A DNA stretch of 64,000 bases from Maribacter sp. 1_MG-2023 (GTDB lineage Bacteria > Bacteroidota > Bacteroidia > Flavobacteriales > Flavobacteriaceae): assembly GCF_030547005.1 (NCBI RefSeq), contig NZ_JAUOPN010000006.1, forward strand, positions 179,049 through 243,048, read 5' to 3'. Shown one piece after another: positions 55,344-64,000 of the stretch (position 1 is the stretch's first letter; every line of letters begins with the position of its first letter). Below the pieces are notes generated by a model. That model saw only the letters and a program-made list of their open reading frames with translations, did no database searches and had not been told where the DNA came from. The position numbers and the translations under genes were made by a program.

Positions 55344-55416
55344 TTTTGATTGATTTAATGATGAATACTACAAATAAGACGCATAAAGTCGCAAATTGTT
55401 ACGACTTTTAAAGAAA

Positions 55417-55824
55417 TTATAGTTTTCTATTCAATTTTGTTAGCTTCTCTTGCTCCTTCATAATTTTCATTTGACTCTTAGCAACCTTATCTTCAATTTT
55501 CTGAACATCGACAGGAGAAAGTGTTCCTTTTAATTTTCCTTTTTCAAGCTGACCTTTTAACTTTTCTACTTTTTTTTCTTCTTTAGAAATTGATTTTGCC
55601 TTAGAATCTATTTGCTTTTGAAGCTTTTCTTCTTTCTTTTTCGCTGCAGCTTCTTTCTTTTCTTTCTTAGCTTCGGCTTTTGATTTCTCTACATTCTCCT
55701 TAACCTGTTCAATTTCTTTTTCCTGAGTAACAATAATTTCACCTTTAATTTCAGGTGCATCATCCTGAGCCATAGCTAAAGAACTAACCAATATAAACCA
55801 CAACAATACAAATACTTTTTTCAT
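55417..55824 (-). CDS. Exported lysine/glutamate-rich coiled-coil protein
   Basis: A 135-residue protein with a signal peptide (cleavage near AMAQ, residue 19). The rest is almost entirely charged and helical (KSKAEAKKEKKEAAAKKKEE, heptad-like), so a long coiled coil is predicted. No family recognised. ATG 55824 was chosen because it starts directly with the signal peptide; an in-frame ATG at 55881 precedes the promoter candidate. Confidence 0.8.
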   Translation of the reverse strand: MKKVFVLLWFILVSSLAMAQDDAPEIKGEIIVTQEKEIEQVKENVEKSKAEAKKEKKEAAAKKKEEKLQKQIDSKAKSISKEEKKVEKLKGQLEKGKLKGTLSPVDVQKIEDKVAKSQMKIMKEQEKLTKLNRKL

Positions 55825-55848
55825 TTTTAAATTACATTTTATAGCATG

Positions 55849-55882
55849 CAAAATTACTATATAAATACATACTGAAAACAAA
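55849..55882 (-). promoter_or_regulatory. Promoter for the coiled-coil exported protein gene
   Basis: On the minus strand TTTG (55882-55879) and TAATTTTG (55856-55849) are 22 bp apart, a full match to the -7 consensus. The start codon at 55824 follows about 25 nt later. Confidence 0.5.
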
Positions 55883-55935
55883 ATGCAATTAAATTAAGAA
55901 AACTACAACAGTTAATAAATGATTATTTTTGCAAG

Positions 55936-57333
55936 ATGATTCAAAACGATACCATAATAGCATTAGCAACTCCGGCAGGTGCGGGAGCCATTGCAATTAT
56001 TAGACTTTCAGGCACAGATGCAATTACTATTGCTTCCAAGCATTTTGAATCGGTTTCAGGTAAAATTCTTGCAAACCAAAAAAGTCACACCATACATTTA
56101 GGATATATAAAGGATGGAAAAATTGTACTGGACCAAGCATTAATATCCATTTTTAAGGATCCACATTCGTATACTGGAGAAAATGTGATAGAAATATCTT
56201 GCCATGGCTCACCATATATACAACAACAAATTATTCAACTATTTCTTAGAAATGGATGTAGAACAGCGGATCCAGGTGAATTTACGCTAAGGGCATTCTT
56301 GAATGGTAAAATGGATTTGAGTCAGGCAGAGGCTGTTGCTGATTTAATTTCTAGTGATAATGCTGCTAGTCACCAAATTGCTGTACAACAAATGCGTGGT
56401 GGATTCAGCCATGAAATTAAACAACTACGAACCGAATTATTAAATTTCGCCTCATTAATTGAACTAGAACTCGATTTTTCTGAGGAAGATGTAGAATTCG
56501 CGGATCGCACTCAGTTTAAAGAACTACTTACCCGAATTCAAAAAGTATTACAAAGCTTAATAGATTCTTTTGCAGTAGGAAACGTAATTAAAAACGGAAT
56601 TCCGGTTGCTATTGTCGGCGAGCCCAATGTAGGTAAATCTACCCTTTTGAACGCATTTTTAAATGAAGAGCGTGCATTGGTCTCAGATATTGCAGGAACA
56701 ACCCGTGATACTATTGAAGATGAAATTTCTATAGGCGGAATAGGGTTTCGATTCATTGATACCGCAGGAATTCGCGAGACCCAAGATGTCGTTGAAGGCA
56801 TGGGTATTAAGCGAACATTTGAAAAGATAGAACAAGCCCAAGTAGTTTTGTTATTGGTTGATGGTTCAAAGCTATTATCTGACGACAAAAAACTGAAGAA
56901 TATTGTAATCGATTTTGAGAAGATAAAAAATCAGAATCCGCTAAAACCATTAGTCTTATTGGTTAATAAAGCAGATACCCTTTCTGAAGATGATAAGAAT
57001 AAAATTGGCGCATATTTAGACGACGTAAAATATTTATCTGCAAAAACAGGCGAAGGCGTTGAGGAGTTACAGAACAGCCTTTTAGAATTTGTAAATACCG
57101 GAGCACTTCGCAATAATGAAACTATTGTAACCAACACCCGTCATTACAATTCATTACTTAAATCACTTGAAGAAATAGAAAAGGTACAGTTCGGAATGAA
57201 AGCAAATCTTTCAAGCGACCTTATGGCAATTGACGTTAAAGAAGCTTTATATCATCTAGGAGAAATTACTGGTCAAGTGACCAATGATGAATTGCTAGGA
57301 AACATTTTTGCTAATTTTTGTATCGGGAAGTAA
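55936..57333 (+). CDS. mnmE: tRNA uridine-34 modification GTPase MnmE
   Basis: A 465-residue protein: N-terminal tetrahydrofolate-binding domain (about 1-120), a helical domain and an inserted G domain with GEPNVGKST (K234), DIAGTTRDTIED, DTAGI and NKAD, ending with the conserved CIGK (Cys462). With MnmG it installs the carboxymethylaminomethyl group on wobble uridine of certain tRNAs. A TATTTTTG element (55924-55931) ends 4 bp before the ATG, so the message may be leaderless. Convergent with miaE. Confidence 0.96.
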   Translation: MIQNDTIIALATPAGAGAIAIIRLSGTDAITIASKHFESVSGKILANQKSHTIHLGYIKDGKIVLDQALISIFKDPHSYTGENVIEISCHGSPYIQQQIIQLFLRNGCRTADPGEFTLRAFLNGKMDLSQAEAVADLISSDNAASHQIAVQQMRGGFSHEIKQLRTELLNFASLIELELDFSEEDVEFADRTQFKELLTRIQKVLQSLIDSFAVGNVIKNGIPVAIVGEPNVGKSTLLNAFLNEERALVSDIAGTTRDTIEDEISIGGIGFRFIDTAGIRETQDVVEGMGIKRTFEKIEQAQVVLLLVDGSKLLSDDKKLKNIVIDFEKIKNQNPLKPLVLLVNKADTLSEDDKNKIGAYLDDVKYLSAKTGEGVEELQNSLLEFVNTGALRNNETIVTNTRHYNSLLKSLEEIEKVQFGMKANLSSDLMAIDVKEALYHLGEITGQVTNDELLGNIFANFCIGK

Positions 57334-57347
57334 CCACAACATCAATA

Positions 57348-57929
57348 TCAACCATGTATGGTTTCATCTTTTCCGTAGTTCTTAATTACTTCTGCTTCAA
57401 ATTCTACTAACTCTTGCCAGCGTTTATCTACGTCAACATCTTGACCGTATTTACGAGCAAAGCCAATGAAAGTCGTATAATGACCCGCTTCGCTTACCAT
57501 TAAATCATAATAAAACTTAGATAGTTCTGGATCTTTAATTTCTTCTGAAAGTAATTTAAAGCGTTCGCAGCTTCTTGCTTCTATCATAGCAGAAAATAAT
57601 AGTCGATCTACCATAGACTGCAATCTACTTCCACCTTTATTCATGAATTTGTAAAGCTCATTTACATAGCTATCCTTACGTTCTCGACCTAATGTATATC
57701 CTCGTTCTTTAATAATATCATGAACCATTTGAAAATGCACCAATTCTTCTTGCGCCAACAGAAGTAAATCAGTCACTAAATCTGGATATTCAGAATTTAG
57801 TGTAATAATGGTAATTGCATTAGTTGCCGCCTTTTGTTCGCACCATGCATGATCCGTTAAAATCTCTTCTATATTTTTTTCTACAATATTGACCCAACGC
57901 GGGTCAGTTGCTAATTTTAAATGAAGCAT
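57348..57929 (-). CDS. miaE: tRNA-(ms2io6A)-hydroxylase
   Basis: A 193-residue ferritin-like diiron protein. E-x(n)-AQEELVHFQMVHD (ExxH) and a second pair in EARSCERF and SEAGHYTTF supply the metal ligands, as in MiaE. MiaE uses oxygen to hydroxylate the ms2i6A base at position 37 of some tRNAs. Its gene is convergent with mnmE (14 bp apart); both act on tRNA, but co-function is not implied. Confidence 0.9.
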   Translation of the reverse strand: MLHLKLATDPRWVNIVEKNIEEILTDHAWCEQKAATNAITIITLNSEYPDLVTDLLLLAQEELVHFQMVHDIIKERGYTLGRERKDSYVNELYKFMNKGGSRLQSMVDRLLFSAMIEARSCERFKLLSEEIKDPELSKFYYDLMVSEAGHYTTFIGFARKYGQDVDVDKRWQELVEFEAEVIKNYGKDETIHG

Positions 57930-58040
57930 GGGCTATTTGTTTTTGTAAAAATAGGAGTCAATGAAGGATATGCAACCATCAACATCCTATATATTTCAGA
58001 AATCAGAAATTATAGCCTAATTTTTATCCTTAAAAAACAA

Positions 58041-61000
58041 CTACATATTTCTACGGTACTGCCCACCAACTTCAAACATGGCGTGCGTAATTTGACCTAA
58101 AGAACAATATTTAGTTGTTTCCATTAATTGCTCAAAAGTATTCTCATTATTCAAAGCAATATCTTGTAAAGATTTTAAAGATTCTTCTGCTATAACTGCA
58201 TTTCTTTTCTGTAAATCTTCAAGATTAAATATCTGTTCTTTCTTTTCATCTTCGGTTGCACGAATAACCTCTTCTGGTATTATAGTAGGTGACCCGGTAG
58301 AAGACAAAAAGGTATTTACTCCTATAATTGGCAACTCTCCCGTATGCTTCTTCGTTTCATAATACAAACTCTCTTCTTGAATTTTGCTACGTTGGTACAT
58401 GCTTTCCATTGCTCCAAGCACTCCGCCACGGTCGGTAATTCTATCAAACTCTACCATAACGGCTTCTTCAACCAAATCGGTCAACTCTTCGGTAATAAAT
58501 GATCCTTGCATCGGATTCTCGTTTCTTGCCAACCCAAGCTCTTTATTAATTATCAATTGTATTGCCATTGCCCTTCTTACAGAATGTTCTGTAGGCGTGG
58601 TAATTGCCTCGTCGTACGCATTGGTATGCAAAGAATTACAATTGTCATAGATGGCGTAAAGTGCCTGCAAAGTTGTTCTAATATCATTGAAATCTATCTC
58701 TTGGGCATGTAAAGAGCGACCTGAAGTTTGAATATGATACTTCAGCTTTTGAGAACGTTCATTCCCGTTATACTTCAACTTCATAGCTTTTGCCCAAATT
58801 CTTCTTGCCACCCTACCAATTACCGCATATTCGGGATCAAGTCCGTTACTAAAGAAAAAAGAAAGGTTGGGTGCAAATTCATCAATATGCATTCCTCTAG
58901 AAAGGTAATATTCTACAAAAGTGAAGCCATTGGCAAGTGTAAATGCTAACTGACTAATAGGGTTCGCACCTGCTTCGGCAATGTGGTATCCAGAAATAGA
59001 CACCGAATAGAAATTACGGACTTTCTGATTTATAAAGTACTGTTGTACATCACCCATTAATCGCAATGAAAATTCGGTAGAAAAGATACACGTATTCTGT
59101 GCCTGGTCTTCTTTTAAAATATCCGCCTGTACCGTTCCTCTTACTTTTGACAAGGCATCTGACTTTAGTTCGGCATATACATCTGCATTTAAAACTTGAT
59201 CACCTGTTACACCTAACAGAAATAAACCAAGACCATCATTACCTTCAGGCAACTCACCAGCATAGGTTGGACGCTTAGCTCCCAACTTCTTATAAATGGC
59301 ATCAATTTTTTTATTGACTTCAGCTTCTAATCCGTTTGCCTTAATATACTTCTCACATTGCTGATCGATGGCGGCGTTCATAAAAAATGCGGCAATAGTC
59401 GCTGCAGGACCGTTTATAGTCATTGAAACTGAAGTAGTCGGCGCACATAAATCGAAGCCGGAATATAGTTTTTTGGCATCGTCCAAGCAGCAAATACTTA
59501 CTCCGGAATTCCCGATTTTTCCGTAAATATCTGGTCGATCACCTGGATCTTCACCATAAAGTGTCACAGAATCAAATGCTGTAGACAAGCGAGCTGCCGG
59601 TAATCCTTTAGAAACATAATGAAAACGTTTATTCGTTCTTTCTGGTCCGCCCTCACCAGCGAACATTCTGGTTGGATCTTCACCTTGTCTTTTAAAAGGA
59701 AAAACCCCTGCCGTAAAAGGAAATTCTCCCGGTACGTTTTCCTGTAAAGACCATTTCAATATATCTCCCCAACCTTCGTACTTAGGTAAAATTACTTTTG
59801 GTATTTGTGTCTGCGATAAAGATTTGGTCGTTGTTTCTACCTTCACCTCTTTACCCCTAACTATATACGTAAAAAAAACTCCCTCATAATTTGCCTTTTT
59901 CTCATTCCACTCGTCTATTATTTTTTTATTATGCGGATCAAGGTCTAATTGTAATTCTAGCTTCGCAGCTTCAATGGCACTTAGCACATCTTCCTTATCT
60001 TTTAATATTTCAGAAGATTCTTTTAAACTAAAAAGCTTTTGTGCAATCGCTTTTTGTTGTTCAGCTCTTTCGTTGTAATCACGAATAGTATCCGTTATTT
60101 CAGAAAGATATCTTGTTCTCTTAGGCGGAATAATGTAAATCTTCTCAGACATCTCCCTTGAACTTTCAAAGGTCGATGTTAAGTCCTTGGCATCTGTTCT
60201 AGCTACTAAAGCATCAATAACTGCTCTGTACAATTGATTCATACCCGGATCATTAAACTGGGATGCAATAGTACCATAAGCAGGAAGCTCTTCTGCAGGA
60301 GTATCCCATAACAGATGATTACGCTGGTATTGTTTTTTTACATCTCGCAAAGCATCTAAAGCACCTCTTTTATCAAACTTGTTTAGTGCTATTAAATCCG
60401 CAAAATCGAGCATATCAATTTTTTCAAGTTGTGTTGCCGCACCATATTCCGGAGTCATAACATATAAAGACACATCTGAATGCTCTGTAATTTCAGTGTC
60501 AGACTGACCTATACCCGAGGTTTCTAGAATGATTAGATCGAAACCGGCAGCTTTAGTAATATCTACGGCATCTTTCACATATTTTGACAATGCTAAATTT
60601 GACTGGCGTGTAGCCAAAGAACGCATGTAAACCCTATCATTAAAAATAGCGTTCATTCTAATACGATCCCCCAATAATGCTCCTCCAGTTTTACGTTTAG
60701 ATGGATCTACAGAAATTACTGCAATCTTTTTATCCTCAAAATCAACAAGAAAACGTCGCACCAATTCATCTACTAACGATGATTTACCAGAGCCACCTGT
60801 TCCCGTAATTCCTAATACGGGAGCTACTTTTTTCGTTTCAATTTTTTTTCTGATAGTATTTAAAACATCTACATGCTTTTCAGGAAAGTTCTCTGCAGCA
60901 GTAATCAATCTTGCAATATCGGCATAACTAAGTTCCTCTACTCCACTTAATTCTACATTTAAATGTTCCCCTATCGTGAAATCACTTTTTTTAATCAAGT

Positions 61001-61418
61001 CATTGATCATACCCTGAAGTCCCATGGCACGACCGTCATCCGGAGAATATATTTTCTCAATACCGTAGGCATGTAATTCTTCTATTTCTTCAGGTAGAAT
61101 TGTTCCACCACCACCACCGAACAACTTAATTTGCGATGCTCCTCTCTCCTGCAACAAATCATACATGTACTTGAAGTATTCTACATGACCGCCTTGATAA
61201 GAAGTAATTGCGATTGCCTGCACATCTTCTTGAATAGCACAATCAACAATTTCTTGTACCGAACGGTTATGACCTAAATGAATAACCTCACAACCCGTAG
61301 ATTGTATAATTCTCCGCATAATATTAATGGCAGCATCGTGACCGTCAAAAAGGGAAGCCGCTGTAACAATACGTATATGATTTTGCGGTTTATAAGGAGT
61401 TTGTATGATATCGTTCAT
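58041..61418 (-). CDS. icmF: Fused isobutyryl-CoA mutase IcmF
   Basis: A 1125-residue single chain with three parts in IcmF order. First is a B12-binding domain (about 15-150, with [13 protein letters not shown] and base-off His27). Next is a MeaB-like G domain (about 200-400, with [13 protein letters not shown]212, then DPSKRKTGG). Last is the large mutase domain (about 550-1115). IcmF rearranges isobutyryl-CoA to n-butyryl-CoA, with side activity on other acyl-CoAs; the G domain guards cofactor loading. No cobalamin riboswitch motif is visible upstream. Confidence 0.94.
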   Translation of the reverse strand: MNDIIQTPYKPQNHIRIVTAASLFDGHDAAINIMRRIIQSTGCEVIHLGHNRSVQEIVDCAIQEDVQAIAITSYQGGHVEYFKYMYDLLQERGASQIKLFGGGGGTILPEEIEELHAYGIEKIYSPDDGRAMGLQGMINDLIKKSDFTIGEHLNVELSGVEELSYADIARLITAAENFPEKHVDVLNTIRKKIETKKVAPVLGITGTGGSGKSSLVDELVRRFLVDFEDKKIAVISVDPSKRKTGGALLGDRIRMNAIFNDRVYMRSLATRQSNLALSKYVKDAVDITKAAGFDLIILETSGIGQSDTEITEHSDVSLYVMTPEYGAATQLEKIDMLDFADLIALNKFDKRGALDALRDVKKQYQRNHLLWDTPAEELPAYGTIASQFNDPGMNQLYRAVIDALVARTDAKDLTSTFESSREMSEKIYIIPPKRTRYLSEITDTIRDYNERAEQQKAIAQKLFSLKESSEILKDKEDVLSAIEAAKLELQLDLDPHNKKIIDEWNEKKANYEGVFFTYIVRGKEVKVETTTKSLSQTQIPKVILPKYEGWGDILKWSLQENVPGEFPFTAGVFPFKRQGEDPTRMFAGEGGPERTNKRFHYVSKGLPAARLSTAFDSVTLYGEDPGDRPDIYGKIGNSGVSICCLDDAKKLYSGFDLCAPTTSVSMTINGPAATIAAFFMNAAIDQQCEKYIKANGLEAEVNKKIDAIYKKLGAKRPTYAGELPEGNDGLGLFLLGVTGDQVLNADVYAELKSDALSKVRGTVQADILKEDQAQNTCIFSTEFSLRLMGDVQQYFINQKVRNFYSVSISGYHIAEAGANPISQLAFTLANGFTFVEYYLSRGMHIDEFAPNLSFFFSNGLDPEYAVIGRVARRIWAKAMKLKYNGNERSQKLKYHIQTSGRSLHAQEIDFNDIRTTLQALYAIYDNCNSLHTNAYDEAITTPTEHSVRRAMAIQLIINKELGLARNENPMQGSFITEELTDLVEEAVMVEFDRITDRGGVLGAMESMYQRSKIQEESLYYETKKHTGELPIIGVNTFLSSTGSPTIIPEEVIRATEDEKKEQIFNLEDLQKRNAVIAEESLKSLQDIALNNENTFEQLMETTKYCSLGQITHAMFEVGGQYRRNM

Positions 61419-61739
61419 TTTAAATACTCAATTTAATTTTTAGCAACCTGATTTTTTTCCACGTGATAAATCAATTACGTTTCAATTAATCGTCGTTCAA
61501 TACATTACAACTTTTACATATATTGATGTTACAACAACAATTTTCGGCTGATACGAAAATAAAGATTTTAATTAGCATTATTTAAATTTTCTTCAATTCT
61601 GAGCTTTAAATATGATTGATTAACAAATATGTATCTGAAATTTGCCGAATTAATATTTTTAAGATCATGTATTGATTTTCTTTACTTATTACTTCACATA
61701 AAAAAAGGTAGATTTACGACTCTTATTACTACTATATTC
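61419..61739. other. 321-bp gap between icmF and the BtuF-like gene
   Basis: The region is AT-rich and carries the divergent promoters. I find no TAnnTTTG element with a proper partner on either strand, no cobalamin riboswitch core and no small gene. An in-frame extension of the next gene to ATG 61629 gives a hydrophobic, unconserved segment and is rejected. Confidence 0.5.
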
Positions 61740-62492
61740 ATGATTTATAATGACCAACTAGGAAATCAAATCAGAATTAATTCTACACTCTCTAGAATAG
61801 TTTCTGTTGTTCCCTCTATTACAGAATTATTGTTCGATTTAGGATTAGAAGATAAAGTAGTTGGTTGCACCAAATTCTGTGTACATCCAAATAAACCGTA
61901 TCTCACAAAAAGGATGATTGGTGGCACAAAGGATTTGAATTTGGAAAAGATTCTAAAATTAAATCCTGATTTAATACTAGCTAACAAAGAGGAAAATGTA
62001 AAGAATCAGATTGAATTCTTAAGCGAATCTGCACCTGTATGGGTAAGCGACGTCAAAACATTTGATGACAGTCTTAGCATGATAGAACAAATTGGTCAAA
62101 TAACTGCTACAACTAAACAAGCGACGGAAATCGTTAATCAACTAAATAGTACATTAAAACCAAAAAAAACATCAATAAAAGTAGTCTATCTTATTTGGAA
62201 AGACCCCTATATGACTGTTGGTGGCGACACCTATATTAGTGACATGTTAAACAGGTGCAGCTATATCAACGTGTTTGCTGACCAAAATCGCTACCCTATT
62301 GTAACCTTAGAGGAAATAAGTGATGCTAATCCAGATATAGTATTATTATCTTCTGAACCCTACCCGTTCAAGAACGAACACCTCACAGCAATTAAGAGCG
62401 CTCTAAAAAACATAGAAGTTAGATTAGCTGACGGAGAATTCTTTTCTTGGTATGGCTCAAGACAGCTACATGTAAAGCCTATTGAATCTTAA
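61740..62492 (+). CDS. BtuF-like helical-backbone substrate-binding protein
   Basis: A 250-residue protein of the metal/cobalamin-receptor family: RIVSVVPSITELLFDLGL near the start, VVGCTKFCVHP, and a C-terminal GEFFSWYGSRQL. No signal peptide follows ATG 61740, so it is either cytoplasmic or exported by an unusual route; this is common in this flavobacterial group. Relatives bind vitamin B12 or heme-type ligands. It diverges from B12-dependent icmF, suggesting a cobalamin link, but ligand identity is inferred. Confidence 0.82.
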   Translation: MIYNDQLGNQIRINSTLSRIVSVVPSITELLFDLGLEDKVVGCTKFCVHPNKPYLTKRMIGGTKDLNLEKILKLNPDLILANKEENVKNQIEFLSESAPVWVSDVKTFDDSLSMIEQIGQITATTKQATEIVNQLNSTLKPKKTSIKVVYLIWKDPYMTVGGDTYISDMLNRCSYINVFADQNRYPIVTLEEISDANPDIVLLSSEPYPFKNEHLTAIKSALKNIEVRLADGEFFSWYGSRQLHVKPIES

Positions 62493-62784
62493 ATTTATAT
62501 ACTAATGAGCTTAATCTTTTAATTACTATAAATTATTTACAATTTTCTATTTGAGTAGCTCCTTTTAATAATCCAATCCAACTAATAAAGTTTATGAATT
62601 TTAAATAGAGCACCATCTTTACCTAGCTACAACTCAAGGCTGAGATAACCCTAGAGGTTTAGACAATTTAAAAACTATTTCTCAGCTAAAATAATAGCGC
62701 AATTTTATAGTTATCAAGTTAGAAGATGCTGGTATAGTTCAAAACTAACAGTTCTGTCATTATACCTTGTGCAAGCACTAAAAA

Positions 62785-62812
62785 TTGGTAACCTTAATAA
62801 ACACTAACTTTG
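62785..62812 (+). promoter_or_regulatory. Promoter for the CpsB/CapC gene
   Basis: TTG (62785-62787) and TAACTTTG (62805-62812) are 17 bp apart, inside the flavobacterial range, and the -7 element is a full match. Transcription would begin near 62819, 37 nt before the ATG. Confidence 0.5.
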
Positions 62813-62818
62813 ATATAC

Positions 62819-62832
62819 ACTGCATCTGCAGT
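62819..62832. repeat. 14-bp palindrome at the predicted cpsB transcription start
   Basis: ACTGCA-TC-TGCAGT is a perfect inverted repeat around two bases. It coincides with the predicted transcription start and leader, a common operator position. No regulator gene is in the window. Confidence 0.45.
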
Positions 62833-62855
62833 TAAACAAAATCTAATTTTAATTT

Positions 62856-63596
62856 ATGTTCAGCTTTTTCTCTAAAAAACATTTTTTAATAGATCATCTA
62901 GAAGGGTTTATCGATATCCATAATCACATATTACCAGGAATAGATGACGGCGCAAAAACTGTTGAAGATTCTATTGAACTAATAAAAGGTTTTAATGAAT
63001 TTGGAGTAACAGATTTTATCTGTACTCCGCATATCATGGAGAATTACTATCCTAACAATCCTAACACGATTAACGGCTCATTATCGCTACTCAAGAATGC
63101 TTTAAAAATGAACAATTTAGAACATGTAAATGTAGTGGCTGCAGCAGAGCACATGATCGATTCTGGTTTTGAAAAAATATTAGAAGATAAAGATATTATG
63201 CCTCTAGCAAAAAACTATCTTTTAATAGAGATGTCATACTTACAGGCTTCTATTAATTTTGACAGTTCGGTTGAAAAAATAAAAAGCGCTGGCTTGTTTC
63301 CAATTTTCGCGCATCCAGAGCGGTATGCTTATTTTCACAATAAGTTGAAATCACTAAATAAGATAAAAGATAAAGGTGTATTTTTTCAATTAAACATGCT
63401 CTCTTTAAGTAACTATTATGGCAAAGATGTAAATACAGTAGCAACACATTTGATTAAAGAAAACTTAATTGATTTTATTGCTAGTGACACTCATTCAATC
63501 AATCACATAAATCATTTAAAAACGATTACAGTAAACACGGCTTTATTAGATTTATTATTCCCAATTATCACTAAGACAATTTATAGTTTTAAATAG
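62856..63596 (+). CDS. CpsB/CapC family tyrosine-protein phosphatase (PHP type)
   Basis: A 246-residue PHP-fold phosphatase with metal motif DIHNHILPGIDDGA (H22, H24), CTPHIME, FAHPERY and SDTHSINH. CpsB-type enzymes dephosphorylate the tyrosine kinase that controls capsular polysaccharide export. It may mark the beginning of a polysaccharide gene cluster, but the kinase is not in the window. Convergent with the T9SS substrate gene (2 bp between stops). Confidence 0.92.
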   Translation: MFSFFSKKHFLIDHLEGFIDIHNHILPGIDDGAKTVEDSIELIKGFNEFGVTDFICTPHIMENYYPNNPNTINGSLSLLKNALKMNNLEHVNVVAAAEHMIDSGFEKILEDKDIMPLAKNYLLIEMSYLQASINFDSSVEKIKSAGLFPIFAHPERYAYFHNKLKSLNKIKDKGVFFQLNMLSLSNYYGKDVNTVATHLIKENLIDFIASDTHSINHINHLKTITVNTALLDLLFPIITKTIYSFK

Positions 63597-63598
63597 TA

Positions 63599-64000
63599 TT
63601 ACTTAATTAAAAGTTCTTTTTGATATCTATTTCCATTTACATCTAAAATGTTAACAATATAGAATCCTTCTGTAAAATCATACAAATTGATAATCATATC
63701 AAAGTTACTTTGTAATCCATCTGGTAAAATACTTCTTATCAATCTACCTGTTATATCATAAAATTGAATTTCCTTAATTTGAATTTCATCTTTATTATTT
63801 AATGTAACAATATCAAAACTAGGATTAGGATATAAATCAAATGATATCGACTTTGTATTCATTAAACTCTTTGAAGTATTTGAGTTTATCTTTTCTAATC
63901 TTAAGTTATCATAATATACCGTACCCGCATTCTGTGAGGCATAGTTCGTAAAGAGCCAGATATCCAGCGTGGTCAGGTTTGCAGGCACTATAAAAGTTCC
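63599..64000 (-). CDS. T9SS substrate, C-terminal part with sorting domain (cut by window edge)
   Basis: The minus-strand frame is open to the window edge. Its last 133 residues show GTVYYDNLRLEKI (end of a carbohydrate-binding or beta-sandwich domain) followed by a type A sorting domain: DLYPNPSFDIVTL, IQFYDITGRLI, LYDFTEGFYIVNI and a C-terminal KELLIK. T9SS exports such proteins across the outer membrane and removes this domain. The catalytic or binding part lies outside the window. A GTG at 63988 is not a start; the frame continues beyond. Confidence 0.88.
   Translation of the reverse strand, partial: GTFIVPANLTTLDIWLFTNYASQNAGTVYYDNLRLEKINSNTSKSLMNTKSISFDLYPNPSFDIVTLNNKDEIQIKEIQFYDITGRLIRSILPDGLQSNFDMIINLYDFTEGFYIVNILDVNGNRYQKELLIK

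Larger units (their letters stand above)
62493..62855. other. 363-bp gap before cpsB
   Basis: I see no gene. The gap holds a 7-bp inverted repeat GCTGAGA (62639-62645) and TCTCAGC (62680-62686) around 34 nt, a promoter (62785-62812) and a palindrome (62819-62832). Confidence 0.6.

Noticed and set aside
61419..61739. Cobalamin riboswitch upstream of icmF or the BtuF-like gene
   Set aside because: No GCCACTG-like B12 box or convincing structure was seen on either strand.
61629..61739. N-terminal signal or membrane segment for the BtuF-like protein
   Set aside because: The extension is hydrophobic but ends in basic residues and has no cleavage site; homologues start at the MIYNDQLGN-type residues.
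62630..62690. TPP riboswitch
   Set aside because: Only the GCTGAGA/ACCC core is present. The pairing 5' strand and the CCTGATCTGGATAATGCCAG-like half are missing, and the downstream gene is not a thiamine gene.
1..64000. Prophage, integrative element, CRISPR array or toxin-antitoxin module
   Set aside because: No integrase, transposase, phage structural gene, cas gene, spacer-type repeat or recognisable toxin/antitoxin pair was seen.

Overview
This 64 kb window looks like chromosomal DNA of a Flavobacteriaceae (phylum Bacteroidota), perhaps near Maribacter or Zobellia; the genus is a guess. The signs are AT-rich DNA, starts that mostly lack a Shine-Dalgarno sequence, promoters of the TTTG / TAnnTTTG type, a type IX secretion (T9SS) sorting domain, TonB-linked receptors with carboxypeptidase-like N-terminal domains, menaquinone synthesis genes, a CAL67264-type small membrane protein and an IcmF fused mutase. 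I see no rRNA, tRNA, CRISPR array, prophage, insertion sequence or integrase. Most of the window is housekeeping DNA.

Layout. 0-2.6 kb: the start of a threonine aldolase gene and a secreted zinc metalloprotease. 2.7-6.1 kb: an operon of circularly permuted ATP-grasp, alpha-E and transglutaminase-like proteins, a widespread set without a settled function. 6.2-7.7 kb: prfB, which needs a programmed +1 frameshift, and an ArsC-like protein. 7.8-10.8 kb: a secreted Gly/Tyr- and Lys-rich protein directly abutting a TonB-type barrel. 10.8-19.8 kb: two small membrane proteins, fumC, a coiled-coil membrane protein, an acetyltransferase, a metallo-beta-lactamase-fold lipoprotein followed by an 11-copy 7-bp repeat, ettA, an oxidoreductase and an acyl-CoA carboxylase beta subunit. 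19.8-28.7 kb: an unusual cluster of secreted proteins joining TonB plug-like domains without barrels to von Willebrand A (VWA), TPR-like and DUF2135-like domains, with one frameshifted member and a secreted M24 peptidase between them.

28.7-42.2 kb: menaquinone synthesis genes menE, menC, menA, menD, menF and a menI-like thioesterase, interleaved with a CPBP protease, an SDR, a TPR histidine kinase, a LytTR regulator, a SPOR-like protein, a CvfB-like S1 protein and a DUF2853 protein. menB is not in the window. 42.2-57.9 kb: dnaK, sdaA, a cNMP/CBS/DUF294 protein with a DnaQ-like exonuclease, purC, phoH, a SAM hydrolase, dnaN, mnmE and miaE. 58-62.5 kb: B12-dependent icmF diverging from a BtuF-like protein. 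62.8-64 kb: a CpsB/CapC phosphatase, perhaps the edge of a polysaccharide locus, and the C-terminus of a T9SS substrate.

The most unusual content is the VWA / barrel-less plug cluster (19.8-28.7 kb). Smaller items are the prfB frameshift site, the T-run frameshift at 20.68 kb, the heptanucleotide array at 15.0 kb, a 21-bp-period direct repeat next to the LytTR regulator gene, and palindromes upstream of dnaK and cpsB.
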